A DNA stretch of 64,000 nucleotides from Aeromonas veronii (GCA_041319085.1 CP101033.1:1080501-1144500), one strand, 5' to 3'. Numbered from the stretch's first letter, positions 30,087-39,618 are shown. The notes: generated by a model from the sequence alone, not told the origin. Made by a program: numbers and translations.

Positions 30087-30257
30087 ATGAACAATCTGCT
30101 CAAGATCCTGCTGGCCATCTTTCTGCCCCCGGTCTGTGCCTTTCTTCAGGTGGGCTTCAGCCTGCATTTTCTGATCAACATAGTGCTGACCCTGCTGGGC
30201 GGTCTGCCCGGCATGGTGCATGCGCTTTGGCTGGTGGTGAGCGACAAGCGCGGCTGA
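30087..30257 (+). CDS. YqaE/Pmp3-family small membrane protein
   Basis: A 56-residue proteolipid of the UPF0057 (Pmp3/YqaE) family: two hydrophobic helices around the motif LPPVCAFLQVGFSLHFLINIVLTLLGGLPG. These proteins are stress-induced and affect membrane potential in yeast and plants; the bacterial role is unclear. The start at 30087 is chosen for the GAGGAGAG site and the family N terminus; an in-frame ATG 18 bases upstream is inside that site. Confidence 0.92.
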   Translation: MNNLLKILLAIFLPPVCAFLQVGFSLHFLINIVLTLLGGLPGMVHALWLVVSDKRG

Positions 30258-30290
30258 TACCTTCGGCTGGGTAGTGAGCTCATAGACGAT

Positions 30291-30325
30291 AAAAGGGCCA
30301 ACCTCTCGGGGTTGGTCCTTTTGTT
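30291..30325 (+). terminator. Terminator after the YqaE-like gene
   Basis: Stem aaaagggccaacc / ggttggtcctttt with one G-T pair and a 6-base loop, ending in a T run. Confidence 0.85.
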
Positions 30326-30434
30326 CATGTTCATACGAATACTTTTTCGTCAAGATGGGTCACTGACCAAGGGGGCTCGTGTTAAGCGGCCCGCAGTCCG
30401 GCAACAAGCACCGGCAAAGAACAAGGAGCGTTAC

Positions 30435-30827
30435 ATGAAGTGGAAAGTCGCAGTATGGTCAGGTCTGGCCGTGACACTGTTGCTGGGCTGCTCATCCCGT
30501 CAGGAGGTGGCGCACGAACGTGCTCCGATCGCTATCCCTCTTGAGCAGTTGTCCAGCTACTGGGTTCAGGAGAAGCAGTGGTCATGGCTTGGCAATGACG
30601 AGCCCGCCCTGCCGGCCAAACCGGTCAAGGGGTATGTGGAAGTACGCTATCAAATCGACGCCAGCGGCACGCCGGTCAAACCGGAAGTGGTGGCGGCCGA
30701 GCCCCCCGGCGAGCTGGAGCAGAGCGCGCTGGCGACCCTCTCGCGGATCCGCTACAGCCCGGCAGAGGGCAACCCGGATGCCATTCCGGTCGAGGTGACC
30801 AACCGCTTCGAGATCGAGATCAACTGA
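30435..30827 (+). CDS. Lipoprotein with a TonB C-terminal-like domain
   Basis: A 130-residue lipoprotein; lipobox LLLGC (Cys19). The C-terminal half (YVEVRYQIDASGTPVKPEVVAAEPPGELEQSALATLSRIRYSPA) matches the TonB_C fold, in which the conserved features are 'G.V.V.F.ID..G.V.' and 'A...L....Y.P'. No TonB-type membrane energiser is seen nearby. It is probably attached to the outer membrane and facing the periplasm. AAGGAG precedes the ATG at 30435. Function unknown. Confidence 0.8.
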   Translation: MKWKVAVWSGLAVTLLLGCSSRQEVAHERAPIAIPLEQLSSYWVQEKQWSWLGNDEPALPAKPVKGYVEVRYQIDASGTPVKPEVVAAEPPGELEQSALATLSRIRYSPAEGNPDAIPVEVTNRFEIEIN

Positions 30828-30856
30828 TCCCCCACCACTCTGATGTCAGAAACAGA

Positions 30857-30877
30857 GACCCCGGCCTAGCCGGGGTC
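30857..30877. terminator. Hairpin between convergent lipoprotein genes
   Basis: A perfect 8-bp stem (gaccccgg / ccggggtc) with a 5-base loop between two converging genes; T tracts are poor on both sides. Confidence 0.55.
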
Positions 30878-30881
30878 ACGT

Positions 30882-31238
30882 TTATTGCTGTTTGCAGTCG
30901 TTGTAGGCGGTCTGCCACTCGCCAGCCTGATCCCGCAGTTCGACAAAGCCCCCATCCCCCTTGTTCCACCAGACGGCCTCGTGCTCGTCTGTATAGCGGG
31001 CGCCGGAGGCCGAGACGGCCTGGGGCAGGGTGTAATCCTTGCCGTCCGGCAGCGACAGCTTGATAAAGTTGAGGCTCTCATCGGAGAGGGAGAAGTAGCG
31101 CACCAGCACCTTCTTGCCCTGCTCGCACTGATAACTGACCGGTTCGCCACCGGTGACAGAGAGGGTATTGCCCTGATTGCAGCCGGCGAGCAGGCCGAGG
31201 GCCATCGCACCAGCGGCCATCATATGTACTTTATTCAT
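30882..31238 (-). CDS. MliC-like lipoprotein, C-type lysozyme inhibitor family
   Basis: A 118-residue lipoprotein with lipobox LLAGC (Cys20). The mature part has the MliC pattern: VSYQCEQGKKVLVRYFS, LSLPDGKDYTLPQAVSASGARYTDEHEAVWW and a closing Cys pair partner near the C terminus (YNDCKQQ). MliC proteins protect the wall from host lysozyme. The start at 31238 (MNKVHMM) has GGAG upstream; an in-frame ATG 16 codons earlier adds no plausible signal sequence. Confidence 0.85.
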   Translation of the reverse strand: MNKVHMMAAGAMALGLLAGCNQGNTLSVTGGEPVSYQCEQGKKVLVRYFSLSDESLNFIKLSLPDGKDYTLPQAVSASGARYTDEHEAVWWNKGDGGFVELRDQAGEWQTAYNDCKQQ

Positions 31239-31700
31239 GATTACAGCTCCATTGGTGTCGGAACGTGTCCGGAACATGCAGTGCATGAACGAGCGGGGTT
31301 GTCCCGCGTCGTCGATTTTTGCTCTTTCTTGCAGGTGTGCCCCCTTGTTTCGGGTTTATCCGATGGCCCCCTCAGCTGTGGCTGGTTGTGATGATTGGGA
31401 GGGGGGAAGGGTGTGGCACAGTGCGGGATGCCTTTCCAAGCATGAAGTGCAATAGACTGTTTGCAAAGGGGAAAATAATCAAAAATGGACAAATAGACCA
31501 CTCTTTATTGTTTCTTGATGAAACTGTTAATTAGTGGCGTGATTGCGAGTCAGGTCGCTTTTTCAACATCTGATTAATTGTAAGATTAATAAAGCATTCA
31601 AGGAGTCCTGACGGATAGCATCGATGCACCGGCAGGCCATTGCCCAGGACTGGCAAGCGAGATCGCGTCGCGATCATCATTACCTGACTGTGGAGGATTT
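31239..31700. other. Intergenic region without recognised genes
   Basis: 462 bases between the MliC-like gene and the next plus-strand gene. AT-rich from about 31450 to 31600 with several TTAAT/ATTAA motifs, suggesting promoters for the downstream gene. Short open frames here lack ribosome sites and family support. Confidence 0.5.
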
Positions 31701-32573
31701 ATGCTGGGTTTCGTTCTGGGCGATATGTATTGTCAAACATCGGTGCAGGCGTTACCTCCTCGCCTGGGAAAGATCTTTCCCATTCCTGCTGATTACCGAC
31801 TGCGTGGCCGGGTATCCGCCGCCATCATGACCATCGAGAGCCTGCTCGATACCCCTTATCCGCAAAAGCAGTTTCGCGATCTGGTCTATGGCGCCTTTAT
31901 CGAGCGCCAGCGCCGGCTGTTTGGCGAACATGTCATCGTTGCCCGCATGGAAGGGGAAGAGGGGTTGGAGCTGTCGATAGACCTTTCGTTTGTCAGCACC
32001 GCCGTACCGGTGGGCCTACTGGCTATCTCCGAAGAGCTGGCCCTGGCAACAGCGCCGCGTCCCAAGAAGAGCCATCCCCACTACGAGACGCTGTGCAAGG
32101 TCATCGATTGCATGGTGATGCTGATGTTTTATGGCAAGGTGATCCGCCAGCGTAATGCGGTGTTGGAAAATATCGGCTATCAGTTTGGTTATCAGCCCGC
32201 CGCGACCCTGACGGCGCGCGTTGGCAAGGGGGGGGAGGACGACTACGAGGCCTTCATGGTCAATATCATGACCTGTATTGCTCACGCCAACTCGCTCAAG
32301 GAGGCGCTGGAGAACGCCAGCAGGATGGGGATACAGGAGCCCGCCTTTTTCTGCATCGTCGGGGCGATTGCCAGCACCCTGTGGGGCGTGCCCAGACAGT
32401 GGGCATATCAGGCCTCACAACTGCTTCATCGTTCCCATCATCACTACATCCAGAATCTGCTGCGCTGTGAAACCCGTGCCGGGCGGCGTCAGATCAATCT
32501 GGAACCGCCCAAACCGCCACTGTTTGCTCCGATCCGGCAACAGGTTGTGCGTCTGTTTAAGGGGGCGCACTAA
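31701..32573 (+). CDS. Conserved-looking protein of unknown function
   Basis: A 290-residue protein with a perfect GGAGG ribosome site before the ATG. No signal peptide is evident. The opening MLGFVLGDMYCQ and the late stretch EPAFFCIVGAIASTLWGVPRQWAYQASQLL recall the first and last helices of ADP-ribosylglycohydrolases (G...GDA; GA..G...G....W), but the metal-binding Asp motifs of that family are missing, so enzymatic activity of that kind is doubtful. The basic C terminus may bind nucleic acid or membrane. It sits alone between an AT-rich leader and convergent anmK. Confidence 0.75.
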   Translation: MLGFVLGDMYCQTSVQALPPRLGKIFPIPADYRLRGRVSAAIMTIESLLDTPYPQKQFRDLVYGAFIERQRRLFGEHVIVARMEGEEGLELSIDLSFVSTAVPVGLLAISEELALATAPRPKKSHPHYETLCKVIDCMVMLMFYGKVIRQRNAVLENIGYQFGYQPAATLTARVGKGGEDDYEAFMVNIMTCIAHANSLKEALENASRMGIQEPAFFCIVGAIASTLWGVPRQWAYQASQLLHRSHHHYIQNLLRCETRAGRRQINLEPPKPPLFAPIRQQVVRLFKGAH

Positions 32574-32610
32574 TACGGGGCCATCCGCCGACAACACCCG
32601 TTGTTATCAC

Positions 32611-33732
32611 TCAGGCGGGATAGAGCGCCCCCAGCACAGCCGGACGGCGGGCACCGGTGACGGCGGGCAGATTGCCCGGCTTGCGATGGACAAAGCACAT
32701 GGCCAGCCAGGCAAATGCCGCGCCTTCAACCCAATCGGGGGCCAGGCCCAGATCAAGGGTGCTGGCAATGCGCCATGCGGGCAGCAGGCTGGCCAACTCG
32801 CTTAGCAGCGGAGCGTTATGGGCGCCACCGCCACAGACAAACAGCTCGGCTTTCGGTTGACTGGCGCTCAATGAGTTTGGCTGGGCGGGCAATTGGCGGG
32901 CGATGCTGTGGCAGGTGAGTGCCTGCAGGGTACGCTGCACATCCACGGGGGCGTAGGCATTGCCTGCCAGCTCGCCATCGAGCCAGGCGAGGGTGAACAT
33001 CTCCCGTCCGGTACTCTTGGGGGAAGGGGCGACGAAGTAGGGGTGAGCTAGCAGCTTCTCCAGCAGAGCCGGGATGGGCGTGCCGCTGGCGGCCCATTTG
33101 CCACCGGCGTCATAGCTGCCACCGTGGGGCTGATGGCGGCGATACCAGCCATCGAGCAGGGTGTTGGCCGGGCCGGTATCAAAACCATAGACGCCGACCG
33201 GATTGCCCGGCAGTACCGAGATATTGGCGATACCGCCGAGGTTCAGCACCACCCGCAATACGCCGGGTTTGGCAAACAGTGCTTGATGGAACGCGGGCAC
33301 CAGCGGCGCCCCCTGACCACCGAGGGCCATATCCATGGTGCGAAAATCGGCGATAACGTCGATGCCGGTCAGGGCTGCCAGCAGGGCGGCGTTGCCGATC
33401 TGCAGGGTAAAGCCAAGCTGGGGGCGGTGGCGGATGGTCTGGCCGTGGCTGCCGATGGCGCGAATATCCTTGGGGGTTAGCCCCGCCTTGACCAGCAGCG
33501 CGTGGGTGGCGGTGGCAAATTCCTCTGCCACTTGCTTGCCGGCCACTCCCATGCGGTCGATTTCGTTGTCGCTCGGGGTGCAGAGGGCATGCAGCGCGCG
33601 GGCGGTCTCTTCCGGCCAGGGGTGACAAAGCGCGGCTTCGACCCGCAATTCATCCCCGTCGATCATCACCAGCACGGCGTCAATTCCGTCCATGCTGGTG
33701 CCAGACATCAATCCGATATAACGCTCAGCCAT
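32611..33732 (-). CDS. anmK: Anhydro-N-acetylmuramic acid kinase
   Basis: A 373-residue AnmK, which opens and phosphorylates 1,6-anhydroMurNAc during wall recycling. The N-terminal phosphate-binding motif IGLMSGTSMDGIDAVL is diagnostic; GSHGQTIRHRP, LNLGGIANISVL and GFDTGPANTLLD follow in the family order. GAGGAAAG precedes the ATG. It lies 64 bases downstream of mepM on the same strand, joining recycling and hydrolysis of peptidoglycan. Confidence 0.97.
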   Translation of the reverse strand: MAERYIGLMSGTSMDGIDAVLVMIDGDELRVEAALCHPWPEETARALHALCTPSDNEIDRMGVAGKQVAEEFATATHALLVKAGLTPKDIRAIGSHGQTIRHRPQLGFTLQIGNAALLAALTGIDVIADFRTMDMALGGQGAPLVPAFHQALFAKPGVLRVVLNLGGIANISVLPGNPVGVYGFDTGPANTLLDGWYRRHQPHGGSYDAGGKWAASGTPIPALLEKLLAHPYFVAPSPKSTGREMFTLAWLDGELAGNAYAPVDVQRTLQALTCHSIARQLPAQPNSLSASQPKAELFVCGGGAHNAPLLSELASLLPAWRIASTLDLGLAPDWVEGAAFAWLAMCFVHRKPGNLPAVTGARRPAVLGALYPA

Positions 33733-33796
33733 GAGCTTTCCTCAATATGGTTGCCAAACGTGGGGCAGGATAAAGAGAGACCCTCATCTGGCTCAC

Positions 33797-35122
33797 TTAG
33801 TTGCCGCGACTATCCCGCTTGTTCTGGGCCAGTTGCAGCGTGGGGTTGTCGAGCTTGACCAGTTGCGGCGTGGCCAGCATTTTGAAGTTGGCCAGCTCGC
33901 GTCCGCTGAGCGTCTCCGCCTGCGGCAAGTTGAGGGTGCGTGGATTCTTGTGAATGCCGCCCACCACGAATTCATAGTGCAGGTGCGGCCCGGTGACGCG
34001 GCCGGTGCCACCCAGGGTACCGATGGTCTGCCCCTGCTTCACCCGCTGTCCCTTGTTGACGGTGCGCTTGGCGAGGTGCAGGTATTTGGTCACGAAGTTG
34101 CCGGCATGCTTGATAAAGACATAGTTGCCGTTGAACTGGTTGTAACCGGCGGCCACCACGCTGCCGGAGCCCGCCGCCATGATGGGGGTGCCCACCGGCG
34201 CCACATAGTCGATGCCGTTGTGGGGGCGGATCTTGCCGGTCACCGGATGGAGGCGGCGCGGGTTAAAGTTGGAGCTGATGTATTTGAAATTGACCGGCGC
34301 GCGCAGGAAACTCTTGCGCATCGCCTTCCCTTCCGGGGTGTAGTAGTTGCCATCTTCATTGAGCACGGCGCGGTAGGCGGTGCCCTGGTTGACGAACTCG
34401 GCGGCCAGAATATCGCCGGAGGCCACCCGCTCGTCGTCGCGGAACTTGTCTTCATAGACAACCCGGAAGCTGTCCCCCGGCTGCAGATCCTGGGCAAAGT
34501 CGATGTCCCAGCCGAAGATGGCGGCGAGATCCATGATCTGATCTTCCGTCATCCCCGCGTCCACCGCCGCGCCCCAGAAGCTGGAGCGGATCTCGCCTTT
34601 GCTCACCTGTTCGCGGGTATCGAGGGCGATCTTGACGTTGCGGGCGACAAAGGTCTCCTCCTTGCGGCTCACCTTGAGCGCCTGCTCCAGACTGTGGGGG
34701 TAATAGAGGCTGTGCAGCTCGCCGTTCTCGGTGAGCTTGAAGGTGAGCTCCTGCCCCGGTTGCAGCATCCGCAGGGGATCACTGCCCTCGAGCTGGTCGA
34801 TTAGGTGCAGATCAGTGGTGCTCAGACCAATGCGCTGGAAGATCACCCCCATGTTGTCGCCACGGTGTACCTTTACCTGCTTGGTGATGTAGCGCGGCTT
34901 GGGCGGGGTGACAGGCTGGGCGGCCTCGGCCGTCAGCTCGTGGTTCAACGCGTTGTCGTTAGCCGGTTCCCGCAGGGCAATCTCGTTGCCATTTTCATCG
35001 ACTCGTGTTGCTACTGCCTGTTCGCTTGGCCAGGCCGCCAGCATCATGATCATGATGCTCAAAATCAGCACCATCTTGCGGTGCCAGTGGGGGAGTGCGT
35101 TAAAGGCGTGCCAAATAACCAT
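33797..35122 (-). CDS. mepM: Murein DD-endopeptidase, MepM type
   Basis: A 441-residue LysM/M23 endopeptidase, like E. coli MepM (440 residues), which cuts 4-3 crosslinks so that new glycan strands can be inserted. The N-terminal membrane anchor (about residues 16-36) is followed by an OapA/LysM-like region (VHRGDNMGVIFQRIGLSTTDLH) and the M23 domain with zinc ligands in RPHNGIDY and HLHYEF. No clear ribosome site is seen before ATG 35122. Divergent from tyrS across a duplicated promoter region. Confidence 0.93.
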   Translation of the reverse strand: MVIWHAFNALPHWHRKMVLILSIMIMMLAAWPSEQAVATRVDENGNEIALREPANDNALNHELTAEAAQPVTPPKPRYITKQVKVHRGDNMGVIFQRIGLSTTDLHLIDQLEGSDPLRMLQPGQELTFKLTENGELHSLYYPHSLEQALKVSRKEETFVARNVKIALDTREQVSKGEIRSSFWGAAVDAGMTEDQIMDLAAIFGWDIDFAQDLQPGDSFRVVYEDKFRDDERVASGDILAAEFVNQGTAYRAVLNEDGNYYTPEGKAMRKSFLRAPVNFKYISSNFNPRRLHPVTGKIRPHNGIDYVAPVGTPIMAAGSGSVVAAGYNQFNGNYVFIKHAGNFVTKYLHLAKRTVNKGQRVKQGQTIGTLGGTGRVTGPHLHYEFVVGGIHKNPRTLNLPQAETLSGRELANFKMLATPQLVKLDNPTLQLAQNKRDSRGN

Positions 35123-35133
35123 GAGAAGCAGAT

Positions 35134-35290
35134 GAAGTTGGGCAGAAAAGAGAGTCGGAGTTTACAGCCTTTCTAATTAGCCTGCCATGCCAGCCACACT
35201 GGGAGAGTGTTGCAAATGGTCATATGACGCTGACGAAGTCGGGTAGAATGGACGGATTTTACAGCCTTTCCAATTGGCCCGCCATTCCAG
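35134..35290. repeat. Imperfect direct repeat in the mepM/tyrS intergenic region
   Basis: Two copies of a unit of about 56-60 bases at 35134-35193 and 35235-35290. Shared blocks in order: GAAGT-GGG-AGAA, TTTACAGCCTTTC, AATT, GCC-GCCAT and CCAG. The second copy leads straight into the tyrS leader and includes GGGTAGAATGG, a good -10 candidate. Confidence 0.8.
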
Positions 35291-35332
35291 TAATATGTTT
35301 GGCCCTGTGGAATCGTGATGGAGAGTCAAAAA

Positions 35333-36532
35333 ATGTCCCAGCTCGAGGTGGCGCTAGCCGAGATCAAGCGCGGAGCGGAAGAAATTCTGGTTGAAGAAGA
35401 ACTGGTCGCCAAATTGAAGGAAGGGCGCCCGCTGCGCATCAAGTTGGGCATGGACCCGACGGCCCCCGACATTCACCTGGGTCATACCGTGATCCTCAAC
35501 AAGCTGAAGACCTTCCAGGATCTGGGCCACGAGATCATCCTGCTGATCGGCGATTTCACCGCCATGGTGGGTGACCCCTCCGGCAAGAACAGCACCCGTC
35601 CGCCGCTCTCCGAAGAGGCCATCAAGCACAACGCCCTCACCTATGCGGAGCAGGCGTTCAAGATCCTCGATCCGGCCAAGACCCGCATCGAGTACAACTC
35701 GACCTGGCTGAGCGAGCTGGGTGCGACCGGCATGATCAAGCTGGCGGCCAAGCAGACTGTAGCCCGCATGATGGAGCGCGACGACTTCAAGAAGCGCTAC
35801 ACCGGCGGCCAGTCCATCGCGATTCACGAATTCCTCTATCCGCTGCTGCAAGGCTATGACTCGGTTGCGCTGAAGGCGGACGTCGAGCTCGGCGGTACCG
35901 ATCAGAAGTTCAACCTGCTGATGGGTCGCGAGCTGCAAAAAGATGCCGGCATGGCGACCCAGTGCGTGCTGATGATGCCGCTGCTGGTGGGTCTGGATGG
36001 CGTCAAGAAGATGTCCAAGTCCGCTGCTAACTACATCGGCGTACACGATGCCCCGGGCGAGATGTTCGGCAAGATCATGTCCATCACCGACGATCTGATG
36101 TGGAACTACTACGAGCTGCTCTCCTTCCGTCCGCTGGCTGAAATCGAAGGGTTCAAGGCGGGCATCGCTGCCGGCACCCTCAACCCCCGTGACGTGAAGA
36201 TCTGGCTGGCCAAGGAGATCATCACCCGCTATCACGATGAAGCGGCGGCCGAAGCGGCCCACGAAGATTTCACCCAGCGCTTCTCCAAGAACGCTATTCC
36301 GGACGAGATGCCGGAAGTCGAACTGGCCCTGGAAGGCGACGGGCTGGCCATCGCCAACCTGCTCAAAGAGGCCGATCTGGTGGCCACCACCTCCGAAGCG
36401 CTGCGGATGATCAAGCAGGGCGCGGTCAAGGTGGATGGCGAGAAGCTGGACGATGGCAAAGCACTGATTGGTGCCGGTACCGCTGTCTATCAGGTTGGCA
36501 AGCGCAAGTTTGCCCGGGTGACGGTCAAGTAA
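35333..36532 (+). CDS. tyrS: Tyrosyl-tRNA synthetase
   Basis: A 399-residue class I synthetase that charges tRNA-Tyr. The HIGH-like motif reads HLGH (PDIHLGHTV), the second motif is KMSKS, and a C-terminal S4 RNA-binding domain (about 335-399, [14 protein letters not shown]) is present. It belongs to the shorter TyrZ-like branch. The start at 35333 ([10 protein letters not shown]) follows GGAGAG with 7-base spacing; the in-frame GTG/ATG codons at 35315-35320 overlap that ribosome site and are less likely. Confidence 0.95.
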   Translation: MSQLEVALAEIKRGAEEILVEEELVAKLKEGRPLRIKLGMDPTAPDIHLGHTVILNKLKTFQDLGHEIILLIGDFTAMVGDPSGKNSTRPPLSEEAIKHNALTYAEQAFKILDPAKTRIEYNSTWLSELGATGMIKLAAKQTVARMMERDDFKKRYTGGQSIAIHEFLYPLLQGYDSVALKADVELGGTDQKFNLLMGRELQKDAGMATQCVLMMPLLVGLDGVKKMSKSAANYIGVHDAPGEMFGKIMSITDDLMWNYYELLSFRPLAEIEGFKAGIAAGTLNPRDVKIWLAKEIITRYHDEAAAEAAHEDFTQRFSKNAIPDEMPEVELALEGDGLAIANLLKEADLVATTSEALRMIKQGAVKVDGEKLDDGKALIGAGTAVYQVGKRKFARVTVK

Positions 36533-36585
36533 GCCCTGATCGCTCAGTCCACGCTGACGGGTCATCCAGTCTGCTGCGTTGAATA

Positions 36586-36614
36586 AGAGAAGCCTCCCTT
36601 GCGGAGGCTTCTCT
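36586..36614 (+). terminator. Terminator hairpin of tyrS
   Basis: A perfect 12-bp stem (agagaagcctcc / ggaggcttctct) with a 5-base loop; the T tract is weak. Confidence 0.7.
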
Positions 36615-36647
36615 GTATGTACGATATGGGCGGGAAGCGCAGATAGC

Positions 36648-36678
36648 AAAACCGGCATCGGATGATGCCGGTTTTTTA
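36648..36678. terminator. Second terminator, shared by tyrS and the MATE gene
   Basis: An 11-bp stem (aaaccggcatc / gatgccggttt) with a 4-base loop, a T run on the plus side and an A tract on the other, 24 bases from the MATE stop. Confidence 0.8.
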
Positions 36679-36701
36679 TTGTTGCAGTGCGGTCTGCGGC
36701 C

Positions 36702-38114
36702 TTAGCGGGCCAGTTGGACGGCGGCGCGCGCGCTGGCCGGTTGCGGGCGGAGCCTGGCTTTTGGCGCGCAGGCCACTTTCAGGCGCAGCCACTCGCGCCA
36801 CAGTAGCCAGCAGAGCGGCAGGGTGAGCAGCAGCACGGTGGCGGGCTGGGCCATCAGCACACCGTCACGGCCCCACTGCTGTGGCAGCAGGAAGATGAGC
36901 GGCAGCAGCAGTACGGTTTTGGCGATGGAGATAACCAGCGCCTGACGGGTACGCGCCATGGATTGCAGCAGCACGATGCCGAACATGATGATCCCCTCCA
37001 GCGGCATGGCGCCGAGGTTGAGGGTCAGGCTGCTGATGGCGGCGGCCAGCAGTTCGGGATCCTTGTCGCCGGTATAGAGCATGGCGACCTGTCCCGGCAG
37101 CAGCTGGATGGTGAGCCACACCAGCATGCCGTAGATAAAGGTGAAGGTGAGCCCCATCTCCATCAGGTACTTGAGGTTGCGATGGCGCTTGGCCCCCGCC
37201 GCCTTGCTGATGAGCGGCTGAATGCCGAACGCCAGCCCCTGCAGGATGACGATAAAGACCGCTTCGGTGTAACCGGCCACGGTAAAGCCCGCCAGATCCT
37301 TCACATTGCCATACACCATCAGCTGGCTGTTGTGCAGCATCAGCAGCAGGCCGAGGTTGAACTGGGCAATCAGGCTTGGCAGACCGGTAAAAAGCAGGTG
37401 CGGCATGGCGGGGAGGTTGGGCACCAGATCCCGCCAGCTGAGGCGCAGCCGCGCCCAGGGGGTAAAGAAGTAGCCAAGGCCGATCAGGCTCACGGCGCCT
37501 TCTGCCATCAGGGTGGCTTGCGCGGTACCGATCAGTCCCAGTCCCAGCCGACCCACCATGATGTAGTTGAGGATGATGTTGAGCACGGCGCCGCTGCTCA
37601 CCAGCACCATGGCCAGTTTCGGGCGGCCATCGTTGCGCAGCAGATAGGGCACCGCCAGATTGCTAGCCAGCAGCAGGGTACCGCCGCCGATCCAGGTGAG
37701 GTAGTCACTCGCCTGTTTCCAAGTCTCGGTGCCCTGTTCAATCCCCAGCCCCAGCAAGATATCGGTGTGGGTGTAATAGAGCAGACCCGGCGCAACACCC
37801 CCGAGACCTGCCAGCAGCCAGAGGGCGTTGACCAGCGCCTGACGGGCCAGGTTGTTATTCTTCGCCCCTTGCTGGAAGGAGATGGCGGTGGCCGCCCCCA
37901 TGCTGATCATGGCGGCCAGCCCGATCAGCACCATGATGACCGGATAGACCAGGTTGATCCCGGCGAGGCCTGCGGCGCCGACATAGTGGCCGACGAAGAT
38001 GCCGTCGATGAGGTAGTAGGCCCCCGAGACCAGCATGGCAAGAATGGAGGGGAGGGCGTAAGCCCAGAAGCGACGGGTCATGGCCCGTCGCCGCAGTGTT
38101 AAATAGGCAGACAT
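36702..38114 (-). CDS. MATE-family efflux transporter
   Basis: A 470-residue integral membrane protein with twelve predicted helices in two related halves, the layout of MATE exporters that expel cationic drugs or metabolites using Na+ or H+. The first helix region (ALPSILAMLVSGAYYLIDGIFVGHYVG) is typical. Substrate unknown. GAGAG precedes ATG 38114; an in-frame ATG at 38078 (MTRRFW) is also possible. It lies 73 bases downstream of a LysR-type regulator on the same strand and may be controlled by or co-transcribed with it. Confidence 0.9.
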   Translation of the reverse strand: MSAYLTLRRRAMTRRFWAYALPSILAMLVSGAYYLIDGIFVGHYVGAAGLAGINLVYPVIMVLIGLAAMISMGAATAISFQQGAKNNNLARQALVNALWLLAGLGGVAPGLLYYTHTDILLGLGIEQGTETWKQASDYLTWIGGGTLLLASNLAVPYLLRNDGRPKLAMVLVSSGAVLNIILNYIMVGRLGLGLIGTAQATLMAEGAVSLIGLGYFFTPWARLRLSWRDLVPNLPAMPHLLFTGLPSLIAQFNLGLLLMLHNSQLMVYGNVKDLAGFTVAGYTEAVFIVILQGLAFGIQPLISKAAGAKRHRNLKYLMEMGLTFTFIYGMLVWLTIQLLPGQVAMLYTGDKDPELLAAAISSLTLNLGAMPLEGIIMFGIVLLQSMARTRQALVISIAKTVLLLPLIFLLPQQWGRDGVLMAQPATVLLLTLPLCWLLWREWLRLKVACAPKARLRPQPASARAAVQLAR

Positions 38115-38187
38115 ATCTGTTCTCTCGAGGAGCTCGAATATCGAACAGCTAGTCTAGATTAATACTTATTTGGTGATAATCAGGGTT

Positions 38188-39132
38188 TCACTTGATGAAT
38201 TGCTGAGTATTACTCACCAATCCGGGGTGTTGGTAGTGAGCCTTGAGCATGTCGATCAGGATGCGCAGGCCACTGCCCAGCTGGTGTCGACTGGGATAGA
38301 AGAGATAGAAACCGGCAAAGGTGGGGCACCAGGGCTCCAGCACGGTGAGCAGTTTCCCCTCCGCGACCTTTTGGCTCACCTCCTCTTCCAGACAGTAGGC
38401 CAGCCCCAGCCCCGCCTCGGCGGCACCGAGATAGAGGGCCGGGGTGCTGGTGGTGAGCGGCCCGGTCACCTCAATTTCCAGCATGTTGCCGTCGGCGGCA
38501 AAGGCCCAGCGATAGTGATGGTGCGGGGTGAGGCGATAGCCGATACAGGCGTGGCGACTCAGCTCGCTCGGGTGCTCCGGCGCGCCGTGCTCGGCCAGAT
38601 AGGCGGGGGAGCCCACCACCAGATAGCGCTGGGACGGGCCGAGGGGGATACCGATCATCTCCTTGGGCAGCAGATCGCCATAAAAGAGCGCCGCATCGTA
38701 GCCATCTTCAATCAGCCGGGGCATCAGCTCCTGCTCCACCACCTCCACCTGCATTCTGGGATAACGGCGCAGATAGTCGATCAGTACCGGTGCCAGCAGG
38801 CTGTCGATGGCGCCACGGGGGGCGCAGAGCTTGAGCCGTCCCACCGGCTCGTCGCTGTGGCGGGCCAGCTCGCTGAGCGCCTCTTCCAGCGTATTGAGGG
38901 TGGGGAGCAGCTGCTTGAGCAACCGTTGGCCCGCGTCGGTCGGCACCACGGCGCGGGTGCTGCGGTTGAGCAGCCGCACCCCCAACCTGGCTTCCAGTCC
39001 CTTCAGGCTATGGCTGAGGGCAGAGGCGGAGACCCCGAGTTCGAGGGCGGCCTTGCTGAAACTGCGGTGACGGGCGACGGCGGCAAACACCGCCAGTTCG
39101 GCGAGATCGGTACGGGTAATAGTCATCATCAA
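38188..39132 (-). CDS. LysR-family transcriptional regulator
   Basis: A 314-residue LysR-type regulator. The winged HTH spans about residues 9-66 (ELAVFAAVARHRSFSKAALELGVSASALSHSLKGLEARLGVRLLNRSTR), followed by the periplasmic-binding-like effector domain. The sequence style (RLKLCAPRGA, GYDAALFYGDLLP) resembles the group that represses neighbouring transport or quinone genes. Its target may be the MATE gene behind it. The true start may be one or two of the three leading ATGs. Confidence 0.93.
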   Translation of the reverse strand: MMMTITRTDLAELAVFAAVARHRSFSKAALELGVSASALSHSLKGLEARLGVRLLNRSTRAVVPTDAGQRLLKQLLPTLNTLEEALSELARHSDEPVGRLKLCAPRGAIDSLLAPVLIDYLRRYPRMQVEVVEQELMPRLIEDGYDAALFYGDLLPKEMIGIPLGPSQRYLVVGSPAYLAEHGAPEHPSELSRHACIGYRLTPHHHYRWAFAADGNMLEIEVTGPLTTSTPALYLGAAEAGLGLAYCLEEEVSQKVAEGKLLTVLEPWCPTFAGFYLFYPSRHQLGSGLRILIDMLKAHYQHPGLVSNTQQFIK

Positions 39133-39618
39133 TCAACAAAAAGGCGTGAGTCACAAGGGTACGCCAAGGCTGTGCTGCACACAATCTGCGCGCAACGGAC
39201 GATATGTTGCAAAATTGCATCAACCGGCAAGACATTGATTCTAGTGAAACTAAGTTGAATTGTTAAAAAAAAACCACAACAAGGCTTTGTTAATGTGATC
39301 TCGGTTGGCCAAAAGGTGGCTGCAATCAAACTTCTGTTGATTAATTCAAAAAATGATGTGATTAATAAGGTCATTTAATTACAGTCACTCCATCGAGAAA
39401 GACGCATGTTGTCGAGTTGTTAAGGCAGACAGGTGTCCCCCTCAGAGTCAAACACTCATGCCGTTGTTTGTTGCATGCTTGTTGTCACATGACGTGATGA
39501 CCAGATTGCCGGGGTGTGAGAGCTACAAGGACGGACAGCAGGCGTTCCAGGGAGAGGGAACCGGGCCAAGGCCCGAACAAACAAGAATCCCATTTTTCCT
39601 AGATGACAGGAACAACGT
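39133..39618 (+). promoter_or_regulatory. Long leader region of sdaC
   Basis: 486 bases without a gene between a LysR gene and sdaC. AT-rich from 39230 to 39380 with repeated TTGATTAATT/GTGATTAATAAGG motifs. CRP- and Lrp-type control is known for E. coli sdaC; no full CRP palindrome was found here by eye. Confidence 0.4.

Noticed and set aside
39290..39380. CRP sites upstream of sdaC
   Set aside because: TGTGA occurs twice (39296 and 39356 region), but neither has an acceptable TCACA partner at six-base spacing.
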